In this document: positions 7,034 through 14,662 of the stretch, piece by piece
Position numbering within the stretch: position 1 is the first letter of the stretch
How the letters are laid out: the number at the start of each line of letters is the position of its first letter
Source: an uncultured Acidimicrobiales bacterium
GTDB lineage: Bacteria > Actinomycetota > Acidimicrobiia > Acidimicrobiales > SZUA-35
Assembly (NCBI GenBank): GCA_938002965.1
Contig: CALKZY010000040.1
Coordinates: 1 to 41,644, forward strand
Direction: 5' to 3'
Length of the DNA: 41,644 nt
Made by a program: the position numbers and the translations under genes
The notes under the pieces: generated by a model
Told to the model about the DNA's origin: nothing
Seen by the model: the letters and a program-made list of their open reading frames with translations, nothing else
Databases searched by the model: none

Positions 7034-8548
7034 CTAGGGCTCACCGTCGCCGATCTGCTCTTTGCGTTTGGCCACGTAGTCATCCAGGGCTTCGCGTCGG
7101 TCGGCGGGCATCGCTGGCTCGACGTAGTCCTCTAACGCCGCCTGCCATAGGGCGGTGGCCCGCTGTGTGGCGTTCAAGCTGCCCGCTTCCTCCCAGGCTC
7201 CGTGGTTCTTCCAGTCGCTGAGCATGGGCGAGTAGAACGCGTCTTCGTACCGATCGAGCGTGTGAGGGTCGCCAAAGAAGTGACCGCCGGTTGGCACCCG
7301 TTCCATGGCATCAAAGGCCAACGCTTCGTCGCTCAGGTCGAGCGGGGTCAGAAACTCCATCATGTTCTGAAGCATCTCGACGTCGAGGACGAGTTTCTCG
7401 TAGCTGGCCTGCAGCCCGCCTTCCATCCAACCGGCAGCGTGGTATACCAGGTTGGTCCCACCAAGCACGCTGCCCCACAACGACATCTGAGTTTCGTAGG
7501 CTGCTTGGGCGTCGACCACGTTGGAGGCGCTGGAGTTCGAGCTGCGGTAGGGGAGCCGATAGCGCCTCGCCAGTTGGCCCGACACTACGTTGGCTTTGGT
7601 GTGCTCGGGCGTGCCGAAAGCCGGCGAGCCCGACCGCATGTCCACATTTGAGGTGAACGATCCGTAGACGACAGGGGCTCCTGGCCGGACCAGTTGGGTA
7701 AGGACAACCCCGAACAGGGCCTCAGCGTTCTGCTGGGTGAGCCCGGCGGCCAACGTTACGGGTGTCATCGCCCCCATGAGGGTGAACGGGGTGACCGACA
7801 CTGCTTGGCCCAGTGTCGACATCTCCATCAGGCCGTTTGCCATTTCCTCATCGAACCGGCGAGGGGAGTTGACGTTGATGACGGTGATCACCCCAGGGGA
7901 CTCGGCCATCTCCTGCAAGTCGAGGCCGCGGCTGATAGCCATCATTTCAATGCCGTCGCGGGCTCGGGTCCGGCCGATGGCGGTGCAGTGGAAGCTCAAG
8001 TCCGACAGGGTCAGGTTGGCCAGGTACGTGTCGAGGTGGCGATTGTTGGCCGGGAGCTCAAGTGGAGCCGCCACCTGATTGCCGAGGATGTGTATGGCGT
8101 TGAAGAAGTGGGCCAGTCGGATGAAGTTCTCGTAGTCTTGCATATTCGACGATCGACGGCCCCGAATCTCGTCGTGAACCGCTGGGGGGCCGGCCACTAA
8201 CCCGAAGGCGATGTTGCGCCCACCAATGGTCAGCTGCTTTTCCGGGTTGCGGCTGGTCAGTGTGAATGAGGAGGGTGCGGTTGTCAGTGCCGCCTCCACC
8301 ATGTCGCGACCGATGCGTACTACTTCACCATCGACGATGGCCCCGGCTTCAGTCATTAACTGGCGAGCCTCGTCGCTCCACAGCTCGATTCCGAGGTCCT
8401 CGAGCACTCGGATGGATGCGTCGTGAATGCGCTCTATACCCTCGTCGTCCACCAGCGGAAGTGGGCCGTGAGCCAACTCGACCTGTCGCCATGGCAGCTG
8501 CGCCACTCTAGGTGCACTAGCGGTGCGAGAGCGGCGTCGTCTGACCAT
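7034..8548 (-). CDS. MttB-family (non-pyrrolysine) methylamine/betaine methyltransferase
   Basis: This 504-residue protein belongs to the trimethylamine/glycine betaine methyltransferase family (COG5598). The C-terminal half has the typical SNSSASNVVDAQAAYE and EGGLQASYEKLV segments (about 345-400) of the TIM-barrel corrinoid methyltransferases. There is no in-frame TAG, so it is the pyrrolysine-free MtgB type, members of which demethylate glycine betaine or related quaternary amines. Classical members hand the methyl group to a corrinoid protein, but none is encoded in this window. The substrate and acceptor are therefore open. The ATG follows a TAGCCT box by 8 nt and has no ribosome binding site, suggesting a leaderless mRNA. 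Confidence 0.85.
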   Translation of the reverse strand: MVRRRRSRTASAPRVAQLPWRQVELAHGPLPLVDDEGIERIHDASIRVLEDLGIELWSDEARQLMTEAGAIVDGEVVRIGRDMVEAALTTAPSSFTLTSRNPEKQLTIGGRNIAFGLVAGPPAVHDEIRGRRSSNMQDYENFIRLAHFFNAIHILGNQVAAPLELPANNRHLDTYLANLTLSDLSFHCTAIGRTRARDGIEMMAISRGLDLQEMAESPGVITVINVNSPRRFDEEMANGLMEMSTLGQAVSVTPFTLMGAMTPVTLAAGLTQQNAEALFGVVLTQLVRPGAPVVYGSFTSNVDMRSGSPAFGTPEHTKANVVSGQLARRYRLPYRSSNSSASNVVDAQAAYETQMSLWGSVLGGTNLVYHAAGWMEGGLQASYEKLVLDVEMLQNMMEFLTPLDLSDEALAFDAMERVPTGGHFFGDPHTLDRYEDAFYSPMLSDWKNHGAWEEAGSLNATQRATALWQAALEDYVEPAMPADRREALDDYVAKRKEQIGDGEP

Positions 8549-8556
8549 GGGTTGTC

Positions 8557-8562
8557 AGGCTA
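8557..8562 (-). promoter_or_regulatory. Leaderless-type -10 box of the MttB-family gene
   Basis: On the minus strand TAGCCT is followed by 8 nt and the ATG. No ribosome binding site is visible, in keeping with leaderless initiation. Confidence 0.35.
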
Positions 8563-8587
8563 GTCGTCGACCGGCTGATCACCAGGC

Positions 8588-8613
8588 CCGGAGGCTGAAA
8601 CGGTCGCCTCCGG
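8588..8613 (-). terminator. Hairpin terminator after the DUF4349 gene
   Basis: CCGGAGGC (8588-8595) pairs with GCCTCCGG (8606-8613), an 8-bp GC-rich stem with a 10-nt loop. It lies 31 bp past the stop of the DUF4349 gene and before the MttB-family promoter. It lacks a T-tract, as is common in actinobacteria. Confidence 0.5.
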
Positions 8614-8643
8614 ATTGAGCGATGGCAAAGGGTTCGGTGACGC

Positions 8644-10113
8644 TTACGGCGGCGGTGGTAGAGGATTATTGTGGTTGCGTCGACGGCCGGAGGAAAGCAG
8701 ACCGAACCGACGTCGCAGGAACACCACGAGGCTGCCGAAGAGGAACAGCGGGATCAAGAGCGGCAGGATGAAGCCGACGCTCACCTGAAGGAACGTCCAG
8801 ATGCCGCTGAGGACGGAGAGCCCGGCGGTCAAGCCTTCACCGAAGCCCGGTTCGCCCTCGGGTTCGAACACATCGATGAAACCATCGGTCCGGACGTCGA
8901 TAGGCGGTCCGGCCGGTTCCACCGCACCACCGTCGCCGACGGTGATGGGCCGGGCGGTGACCTTAGGTCGCAGACGCACAGTGCGATCAGCGGTGAACTC
9001 GTGGGCCGCCATGACGCTTTGGCCGGCCTCCAGTCTGTCTAGATCACCGAAGACGGTGAGCACGTCACCGGATTCAGTAATACCAAGAGCGGTGTCGATC
9101 ACGGTCAACGCGGTTAGTGGTTCGTCGCCGGTGTTGATGATCTCGAGGCACAACGTGGTCTCCGTGCCGGTTTCAACCGAACCCTCCGAGCCGAAGTCAC
9201 CGGGGCAGGAAGCGCCACCGTCGTGGGTGTCGTAGCGGGTGACCTGCAGAGCCATCGAATGATTGACGGCGTCTTGGATCAAGGTGACCGTGATTGTCGC
9301 CAGGTCAATGCGGTCCTGCAAGGTTCGCAGTGAGCCTCGCATGACCTCGAGTTCGGTTTCGCGGTCCAGGAGCAGCCGTTCGAGCTCGGCATAGTCCTCA
9401 AGGTCTTGGGACTCGGTGAGTGCTTGGCGCAGTCGCTCGACGCCGAGTTCCGCCACCTCGATTCGAGTCTGGAGGTCGACCACCCGCTCGGTTACATCGT
9501 TTGCTCCCACCGACTGGCTGATTAGCTCACCCACCGACTCCAGGGCCTGGACTGCAGCCTCGAAGTCTTCGGGAAACACCTTGAACGTGAGAGTTGACCG
9601 AGGTTCGGCACCGCCGTTGGTTTGTTGACCGAAGACAAATCCTCCGAGTTCAGCGATGGCGTCGGTGGCCGCCTGCCCGGCGGCGGACACGTCGTCGACT
9701 TCAACGGTGATGTCGGCGGTGAAGATGATCTTGCGTCCGAGATCGGCCGCTGTCGATTGGGTGGCGGTTAGGGGTGCGGCACCAACTTCACCGGTGGATG
9801 CGGCGCTCTGGGATGAGGTGGGAGCAACGTTGGTGCCTTCGTCAGCCGCAGGCTCGTCTGCGGGTTCGGCTTCCGCCATTGTCTCTTGCACTGTCTCTTC
9901 CATAGCGTCTTCGGCTTCGTCGAAGTTGGCGATGGTGGTGGGGATCGGCTGAGCTGCCCCTGCGACTCCGCCGTCGAAGTCTCCATCGACCTCGGCCGCA
10001 GGTTCGGCTGAATCCTCAGCGGAGTCGCTGTCGCCTGTGGTGCCACAAGCGGAAAGGATCACGGCTAACAGTCCGACCACAAGAGCGTGGCAAAAACCCG
10101 AATGTCGTCGCAT
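8644..10113 (-). CDS. DUF4349 lipoprotein with C-terminal membrane anchor
   Basis: The 489-residue protein starts with a lipoprotein signal peptide whose lipobox is LSAC (Cys23), then a long acidic, low-complexity linker to about residue 120. A DUF4349 domain follows (about 125-270), including a heptad-like coiled coil around residues 205-255. Residues 295-385 look like an Ig-like domain of the DUF11 type. A membrane segment (about 445-470), an Arg-rich stop-transfer and a proline-rich tail end the chain. DUF4349 proteins are envelope proteins of unknown function. Having both a lipid anchor and a C-terminal helix means the domains would bridge two membrane points. The ATG has an AGAGGG site about 9 nt upstream. 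Confidence 0.82.
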   Translation of the reverse strand: MRRHSGFCHALVVGLLAVILSACGTTGDSDSAEDSAEPAAEVDGDFDGGVAGAAQPIPTTIANFDEAEDAMEETVQETMAEAEPADEPAADEGTNVAPTSSQSAASTGEVGAAPLTATQSTAADLGRKIIFTADITVEVDDVSAAGQAATDAIAELGGFVFGQQTNGGAEPRSTLTFKVFPEDFEAAVQALESVGELISQSVGANDVTERVVDLQTRIEVAELGVERLRQALTESQDLEDYAELERLLLDRETELEVMRGSLRTLQDRIDLATITVTLIQDAVNHSMALQVTRYDTHDGGASCPGDFGSEGSVETGTETTLCLEIINTGDEPLTALTVIDTALGITESGDVLTVFGDLDRLEAGQSVMAAHEFTADRTVRLRPKVTARPITVGDGGAVEPAGPPIDVRTDGFIDVFEPEGEPGFGEGLTAGLSVLSGIWTFLQVSVGFILPLLIPLFLFGSLVVFLRRRFGLLSSGRRRNHNNPLPPPP

Positions 10114-10192
10114 GGTCGATTTCCCTCTTTCTGGTAGCTGAAGTGGCTACCACCCGACCATACGACGACACCCTTGGGCGTCGAGTTCCCTC

Positions 10193-10208
10193 GTGTAGAA
10201 AATTACAC
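10193..10208. promoter_or_regulatory. Small inverted repeat GTGTA-N6-TACAC
   Basis: It lies in the 245-bp gap upstream of the DUF4349 gene and downstream of the desaturase gene, in a locally AT-rich stretch. It may be an operator or a weak terminator; nothing decides between them. The rest of the gap shows no gene. Confidence 0.25.
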
Positions 10209-10358
10209 ATGTCCGACATGGTCTAGCCATAAGTAAATGTGTGGGAGATGGGCTAACACCCTTAGCTGATTGGACAAGCAGACGTCCGATAGTGGTGGAT
10301 TCTGCTAGGCGTGTGGGTCAGGTGACCTATCGGGCCACAGCAAGATCAATGGGCTGGA

Positions 10359-11765
10359 TCACCCAGGCTGAAATCGTATGTTCCGTCCATCGTCGGACAA
10401 CTCGGTTGGGTACGTGGTCAATGCAACCGACACCGGCCGCCGTACTGGCTGGCCAGAGCGCACATCAAACTGCCCGTTGTGTTTAGGACATTCCACTGTT
10501 GAGCAATCCAGCACGACGCCGTCGGCCAAGTGGGCTTGGCCGTGGGTGCAATACCCGCTAGTGACTGCGTACTCGGTGTCCCCGAGTCGAAACAGGGCAT
10601 AGCTGTCCGCCCCAACGTCGATCCGACGCACTCGACCGACCGCCAGGCCAAGTGTTGAGGCCCACACGGTGTCACCGTTGCGAACGGCTACTGGCCCATT
10701 TCCGGCAATGGAAATTCGTTGTCTGTCGGCGGTTGGAACGTCTGGAACGGCCCGGTCGAGTTCAAAGTTTGAATCCAAACGCTGGGCGTGCATTGCTCCC
10801 AGCACTTCCCGGTAGGCGGCTGCGGTATTGGGGAGTGGCTCGGGGAGGTATTGCTTCACCTCTAGGTGGAGGGCCGGAAGGTTGTAGTAGGGAACAGTGG
10901 GGAACATGTGATGCTCGATGTGGTAGTTCATGTTCAGGTACAGGAAGCGGAACACCGGATTCATGTACACCGTCCGGGTGTTGAGCCGGTGGTCGAGCAC
11001 ATTCTCCTGCAGTCCTGCGTGTTGGGTTATCCCGAAGAAGACCATCAGCCACATGCCGTAGACGGTGGGGAGTCCGACCAGAAGTAGGGGTAGCGGCGAC
11101 CACAGCATCAGACAGACCGCTACGACCGCCACTTGAATGGCCATGTAAAGACGGGCTTCACGGTGCACGGCCGGCCACTCCGACTCGGGCATGAATGCCT
11201 CGACTTCAGCATCTCGTTGGCCTTTGGCATGAAGCCAAATGCGAGGCCAGAACGCTAGTGCGCCGATGCCGGAGAAGGTCTTTGCCACTTGTCGCCGGGA
11301 TGTCGGTCGTTGGAAGGCGATCTCCATGTCGCGCCCCACCACGATCGTGTCGGTGTGGTGGCGGTCATGTGACCAGCGCCAAACGGTTGCCTCCCGCCAC
11401 AACATGAACGAGGACAATCGGTATACGGCGTCATTTATCCACTGAGACTTGAACGCGGTGTTGTGACCCATCTCGTGCCAACGAGCATCAGCGGAGCCGC
11501 CGTAGAAGGCGCCGTAAATCAACAGCACTGGAATGGCCCAGGTTGAGGGCCACAACTGGACTGCCGCCAGCCCGGTGCCGCCTAGCAAGCCGAGCCAGAG
11601 GCCAAGCTCGACCAGCGCACGCCCGTTGGTGCGTCGTTGCAATTCGGCTAGGCGGTCGGGGTCGACGGGTGGCCTGAACCAGGCTCCCTCGGCCAAACCC
11701 AGGTCGACGGCGACATTACTATTCTCACCGGTTAGCGAGTAGTCCCTTGCAGCCGTCGAATCCAT
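10359..11765 (-). CDS. Fatty acid desaturase/hydroxylase fused to a Rieske ferredoxin domain
   Basis: The 468-residue protein joins two modules. Residues 50-330 are a membrane di-iron desaturase with four or more hydrophobic segments and the histidine boxes HEMGH (97-101), HDRHH (133-137) and HIEHH (282-286). Residues 365-465 are a Rieske [2Fe-2S] domain with CTH (406-408) and CPKH (426-429). Rhizobial rhizopine catabolism has a related pair, MocD (desaturase-like oxygenase) and MocE (Rieske ferredoxin), on separate genes; here they are in one chain, so the domain probably delivers electrons to the di-iron site. The substrate is unknown. ATG 11765 is chosen because a TACCAT box lies 6 nt upstream and the longer frame runs into the preceding gene. 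The F420-type oxidoreductase ends 22 bp upstream. Confidence 0.87.
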   Translation of the reverse strand: MDSTAARDYSLTGENSNVAVDLGLAEGAWFRPPVDPDRLAELQRRTNGRALVELGLWLGLLGGTGLAAVQLWPSTWAIPVLLIYGAFYGGSADARWHEMGHNTAFKSQWINDAVYRLSSFMLWREATVWRWSHDRHHTDTIVVGRDMEIAFQRPTSRRQVAKTFSGIGALAFWPRIWLHAKGQRDAEVEAFMPESEWPAVHREARLYMAIQVAVVAVCLMLWSPLPLLLVGLPTVYGMWLMVFFGITQHAGLQENVLDHRLNTRTVYMNPVFRFLYLNMNYHIEHHMFPTVPYYNLPALHLEVKQYLPEPLPNTAAAYREVLGAMHAQRLDSNFELDRAVPDVPTADRQRISIAGNGPVAVRNGDTVWASTLGLAVGRVRRIDVGADSYALFRLGDTEYAVTSGYCTHGQAHLADGVVLDCSTVECPKHNGQFDVRSGQPVRRPVSVALTTYPTELSDDGRNIRFQPG

Positions 11766-11771
11766 GGGGCA

Positions 11772-11777
11772 ATGGTA
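11772..11777 (-). promoter_or_regulatory. Leaderless-type -10 box of the desaturase-Rieske gene
   Basis: TACCAT on the minus strand ends 6 nt before the ATG at 11765. It lies in the 22-bp gap after the oxidoreductase gene, so the desaturase could be transcribed alone. Confidence 0.35.
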
Positions 11778-11787
11778 GTGATGCTCT

Positions 11788-12705
11788 CTACCGCCCTGCC
11801 AGGGCAGCCACCACCGACGCAAAGCCGTCGGGGTCGCGGCAGGTGAAATGATGAATGCCGAACTGTTCGCGTATCCGCTCCAGCTTCTGGATGATCTGTT
11901 GTTCCGAGCCGACGTGCACGAAGGGTGTTTCGTCGATGACGGCATCGGAGCACCCCATTCGCTTGAACACGTCCTGGCGTTGTTCGGTGGTGTTGTCCCC
12001 GATGGCGGTGACTTGAACCAGTGCTGAGAGATCCATGTCGACTAGTCGATCACCGGCGGATTCGGTCAGCCACTCAATTCGCTGGGCGACCGCTGCGGTT
12101 TCGAACTCTGTGGCTTGAAGTTTTCCCGTGTCGGCCTGGTGGCTCATGCCGGTCAGTTGCAGGCCGTCGGCCAATTGGCCGGCGAGGGTCACGACCCGCT
12201 TGCCGCTGCCGCCAATCCAGATTGGTAGCCGTTCTTGGACGGGCTCAACGCCGAGTGAGTCGACGCTCACCGAAATCTCTGAACCGGACAGCGCCGCCGA
12301 TCCGGTGTCCAACAGCGACCGTAGAACCTCAACGCTTTCGGCCAGTCTTGTTACTCGACGGCCCGGCGGATGAAGTTCGATGGCGCTGGCGTCATGTTCG
12401 TCGCGGGCGTAGCCGGTGCCGAGTCCCATGGTTAGTCGCCCGCCCGACAGACGGTCGAAGGTGGCTGCGGTTCTGGCTAGCAGCACTGGATTGTGGAACT
12501 CGTTGTTGATGACCAAGGGCCCGAACCGCAGATTGGTGGTGGCGTTGGCTGCGGCGAGGAGGGGTAGGAATGGATCAACTGCGCCGATGTGGTCGAACGA
12601 CCAGAGCTCGGCATAGCCCAAGTCTTCGAGCTTGACGGCATAACGAGCCAGGTCTTCAGGGTCGGTGAACGGCCCGGCTTGGATCGAGAATCGAAATGGC
12701 CTCAT
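11788..12705 (-). CDS. Luciferase-like F420-dependent oxidoreductase (TIGR03621-like)
   Basis: The 305-residue protein is a luciferase-like monooxygenase-fold enzyme. The start RFSIQAGPF, the ELWSFDHIG segment (about 34-42), GLGTGYARDEHDA (about 94-106) and the sugar-binding-like PIWIGGSGKR (about 162-171) match the actinobacterial TIGR03621 group, which is expected to bind coenzyme F420 rather than FMN. It likely carries out a two-electron oxidation or reduction in the cytoplasm; the substrate is unknown. No ribosome binding site is seen; a TAAGTT box lies 6 nt before the ATG. It is probably transcribed together with the downstream desaturase gene 22 bp away, so the two may act on the same compound. 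Confidence 0.85.
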   Translation of the reverse strand: MRPFRFSIQAGPFTDPEDLARYAVKLEDLGYAELWSFDHIGAVDPFLPLLAAANATTNLRFGPLVINNEFHNPVLLARTAATFDRLSGGRLTMGLGTGYARDEHDASAIELHPPGRRVTRLAESVEVLRSLLDTGSAALSGSEISVSVDSLGVEPVQERLPIWIGGSGKRVVTLAGQLADGLQLTGMSHQADTGKLQATEFETAAVAQRIEWLTESAGDRLVDMDLSALVQVTAIGDNTTEQRQDVFKRMGCSDAVIDETPFVHVGSEQQIIQKLERIREQFGIHHFTCRDPDGFASVVAALAGR

Positions 12706-12711
12706 ATGGGC

Positions 12712-12717
12712 AACTTA
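12712..12717 (-). promoter_or_regulatory. Leaderless-type -10 box of the F420-type oxidoreductase
   Basis: TAAGTT on the minus strand ends 6 nt before the ATG at 12705. There is no Shine-Dalgarno sequence. Confidence 0.4.
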
Positions 12718-12808
12718 TCAGTTGCGTGTGTTCGACATGCAAATCGTACTAGACAACGTACGGGATCCGGCGTGAGGTTCCGAACGGGACCTCCACCTGA
12801 AATTCAGG

Positions 12809-12814
12809 CAGACT
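12809..12814 (+). promoter_or_regulatory. Leaderless-type -10 box of the DUF1232 gene
   Basis: CAGACT followed by GGAAGG and the GTG at 12821 closely resembles the TAGACTGGAAG element of other genes in this window. It has one mismatch to TANNNT. Confidence 0.35.
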
Positions 12815-12820
12815 GGAAGG

Positions 12821-13126
12821 GTGAACACCTTCGACTGGTCGACAATAACCGTGGTGGCCGTGGTCGCCGTCATTGTGATGGTCGTCGTGGCCGGGTTCTT
12901 CGTGCTTCGCCTCTTGGCCAAGTTTCGGATCGTGCACAGCGACCTCATGCCGCTTGGCGGAAAGCTGGCGTTCTGGGCCGCTCTGGGTTACACCCTGCTC
13001 CCCATTGATCTGCTACCCGATCCGCTGTTGCTGGACGACATCGGTGCTTTGGTCTTGGCATTGATGTACATCAACGGCTTGATAAGCAGTGACGACGAGC
13101 TCTTGGCCGAAGCTACCGGCGACTGA
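12821..13126 (+). CDS. DUF1232 small membrane protein
   Basis: This 101-residue protein has one N-terminal membrane helix (about residues 8-30) and a second hydrophobic segment that carries the DUF1232 hallmark YTLLPIDLLPD (about 57-67) followed by an acidic DD pair and another helix. The function of this widespread family is not established. The start is GTG 12821, chosen because a CAGACT box lies 6 nt upstream. The gene converges on metY; a strong hairpin overlaps its stop codon. It appears to be a single-gene unit. Confidence 0.85.
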   Translation: MNTFDWSTITVVAVVAVIVMVVVAGFFVLRLLAKFRIVHSDLMPLGGKLAFWAALGYTLLPIDLLPDPLLLDDIGALVLALMYINGLISSDDELLAEATGD

Positions 13127-13143
13127 CCAAAGCCAGTCGCCGG
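13116..13143. terminator. Bidirectional hairpin terminator, DUF1232/metY
   Basis: CCGGCGACTG (13116-13125) and CAGTCGCCGG (13134-13143) form a perfect 10-bp stem with an 8-nt loop. The left arm includes part of the DUF1232 stop codon, and the right arm ends 13 bp from the end of metY. It probably terminates both convergent genes. Confidence 0.65.
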
Positions 13144-13156
13144 CGCCTGTCGGCCT

Positions 13157-14482
13157 CTAAGCGGCAGCGGCCTTGGCCGCCCGGAATCCGTTGGCCAGAT
13201 CTGCCAGGATGTCGTCGATCGACTCAAGGCCAACAGAGAGCCTCACCAGACCCGGCGCGACGCCGGTGGCGGTTTGCTCGGCCTCGGTGAGCTGGCTGTG
13301 GGTGGTGGAACCCGGGTGGATGACCAGCGATCGGACGTCGCCGATATTGGCTACGTGACTGTGTAGTTCGAGGGCCTCTACGAATGCCTGCCCGGCATCC
13401 TTGCCGCCCTTGATGATGAATGATGGCACCGAACCGGCGCCTGCTCCGTGGGTGTACTTCTGAGCCGCCTCGTACCACTGTGACGTCGGCAGCCCGGCGT
13501 AGTTGACCGACTCGACTTCGTCCCGGGATGCAAGCCACTCGGCCACTACCTGGGCGTTCTGGACGTGACGCTCCATTCGAAGCGATAGCGTCTCCAGGCC
13601 CTGCAATACCAGAAAGGCGTTGAACGGGCTGATGGCAGGGCCGAGGTCTCGCAGCAGCTGAACCCTGGCCTTGGCGATGAACGACCCGGCGCCGAGCATT
13701 GGCCAGTAGGTCAGGCCGTGGTAGCTCGGATCGGGCTCGTTGTAGTTGGGATACCGGTCAGGATCGGAGAACTCGAAAGAGCCGCCATCGATGATGGCGC
13801 CGGCGATACTGGTGCCGTGGCCGCCGAGAAACTTGGTGGCCGAATGAACTACCACGTCGGCACCCCAGTCGAGTGGGCGGATTAGATAGGGGGTGGCAAC
13901 CGTGTTGTCGATTACCAGTGGCACGCCGGCATCGTGGGCCACCGCAGCCACACCTTCGATATCGAGAACGTTGTTCTTCGGGTTTCCGATGGACTCCCCA
14001 TAGAACAGTTTGGTGTTGGGCTGGACGGCCGCCCGCCAGGCGTCGAGATCGTCGGGATCATTTACAAAGGTAGTAGTGATTCCCAGCTTGGGCAGGGTGT
14101 AGTGAAGAAGATTGTAGGAGCCGCCATAGAGCGAGGCGGCCGACACGATGTGGTCGCCCGCTTCGGCGATATTGAGGATGGCCAAGGTTTCGGCCGCCTG
14201 CCCGGATGCCACTACCAGGGCACCGGGTACGCCGGCAGCGGTGGAGGCGAGGCCATTCTCAAGGGCTGCCAGGCGGGTCTCGACCACGCCTTGGGTCGGG
14301 TTCATGATTCGGGTGTAGATGTTGCCCGGCTCACCAAGAGCGAAAAGGTTGGCGGCGTGAGCCGAGTCTCGGAACTGGTACGCCGTGGTCTGGTAGATGG
14401 GAACGGCTCGTGACCCGGTGGTTGGGTCCGGTTCCTGTCCGGCGTGGATCTGTCGTGTCTCGAAACCCCAGGATTCGCTCAT
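13157..14482 (-). CDS. O-acetylhomoserine sulfhydrylase (MetY)
   Basis: The 441-residue protein is a Cys/Met-metabolism PLP enzyme. The N terminus (FETRQIHAGQEPDPTTGSRA), YTRIMNPT near 56-63, the ASGQAA motif (92-97) and the PLP-binding lysine Lys217 in HSATKFLGGHGT are all typical of O-acetyl-L-homoserine aminocarboxypropyltransferase, which makes homocysteine from O-acetylhomoserine and sulfide. No metX is next to it in this window. ATG 14482 is used rather than the GTG three codons upstream, because GAGAGG is too close to the GTG. Its upstream region contains an inverted repeat (14561-14585) that may be a sulfur- or methionine-responsive operator. It is divergent from aroE. Confidence 0.9.
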   Translation of the reverse strand: MSESWGFETRQIHAGQEPDPTTGSRAVPIYQTTAYQFRDSAHAANLFALGEPGNIYTRIMNPTQGVVETRLAALENGLASTAAGVPGALVVASGQAAETLAILNIAEAGDHIVSAASLYGGSYNLLHYTLPKLGITTTFVNDPDDLDAWRAAVQPNTKLFYGESIGNPKNNVLDIEGVAAVAHDAGVPLVIDNTVATPYLIRPLDWGADVVVHSATKFLGGHGTSIAGAIIDGGSFEFSDPDRYPNYNEPDPSYHGLTYWPMLGAGSFIAKARVQLLRDLGPAISPFNAFLVLQGLETLSLRMERHVQNAQVVAEWLASRDEVESVNYAGLPTSQWYEAAQKYTHGAGAGSVPSFIIKGGKDAGQAFVEALELHSHVANIGDVRSLVIHPGSTTHSQLTEAEQTATGVAPGLVRLSVGLESIDDILADLANGFRAAKAAAA

Positions 14483-14560
14483 CGTGGTCACAGCCTCTCA
14501 GTTGGTCATTGCTTCTCAGCGGATTGGGTTGAAGCGAGTAGCACTAATGCCAATCTCGCA

Positions 14561-14585
14561 ATTGTTGATCAGTTTAGTCAACAAT
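14561..14585. promoter_or_regulatory. Inverted repeat ATTGTTGA-N9-TCAACAAT, candidate operator
   Basis: Two perfect 8-bp arms (14561-14568 and 14578-14585) lie about 80 bp upstream of metY and 78 bp upstream of aroE. On the minus strand the repeat includes TTGACT, a possible -35 for metY. A repressor bound here could control metY, aroE or both. Confidence 0.45.
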
Positions 14586-14662
14586 ACAGGGGACGTCCAC
14601 GTAGTTTCAGTTCTACGGTCCATTGGTTGAAGGTGACCTGGCTGGTGTGCAACTGTTGGGCG

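Noticed and set aside
7034..8548. Pyrrolysine-containing MttB
   Set aside because: The whole frame reads without any in-frame TAG, and no pylBCDTS genes are present.
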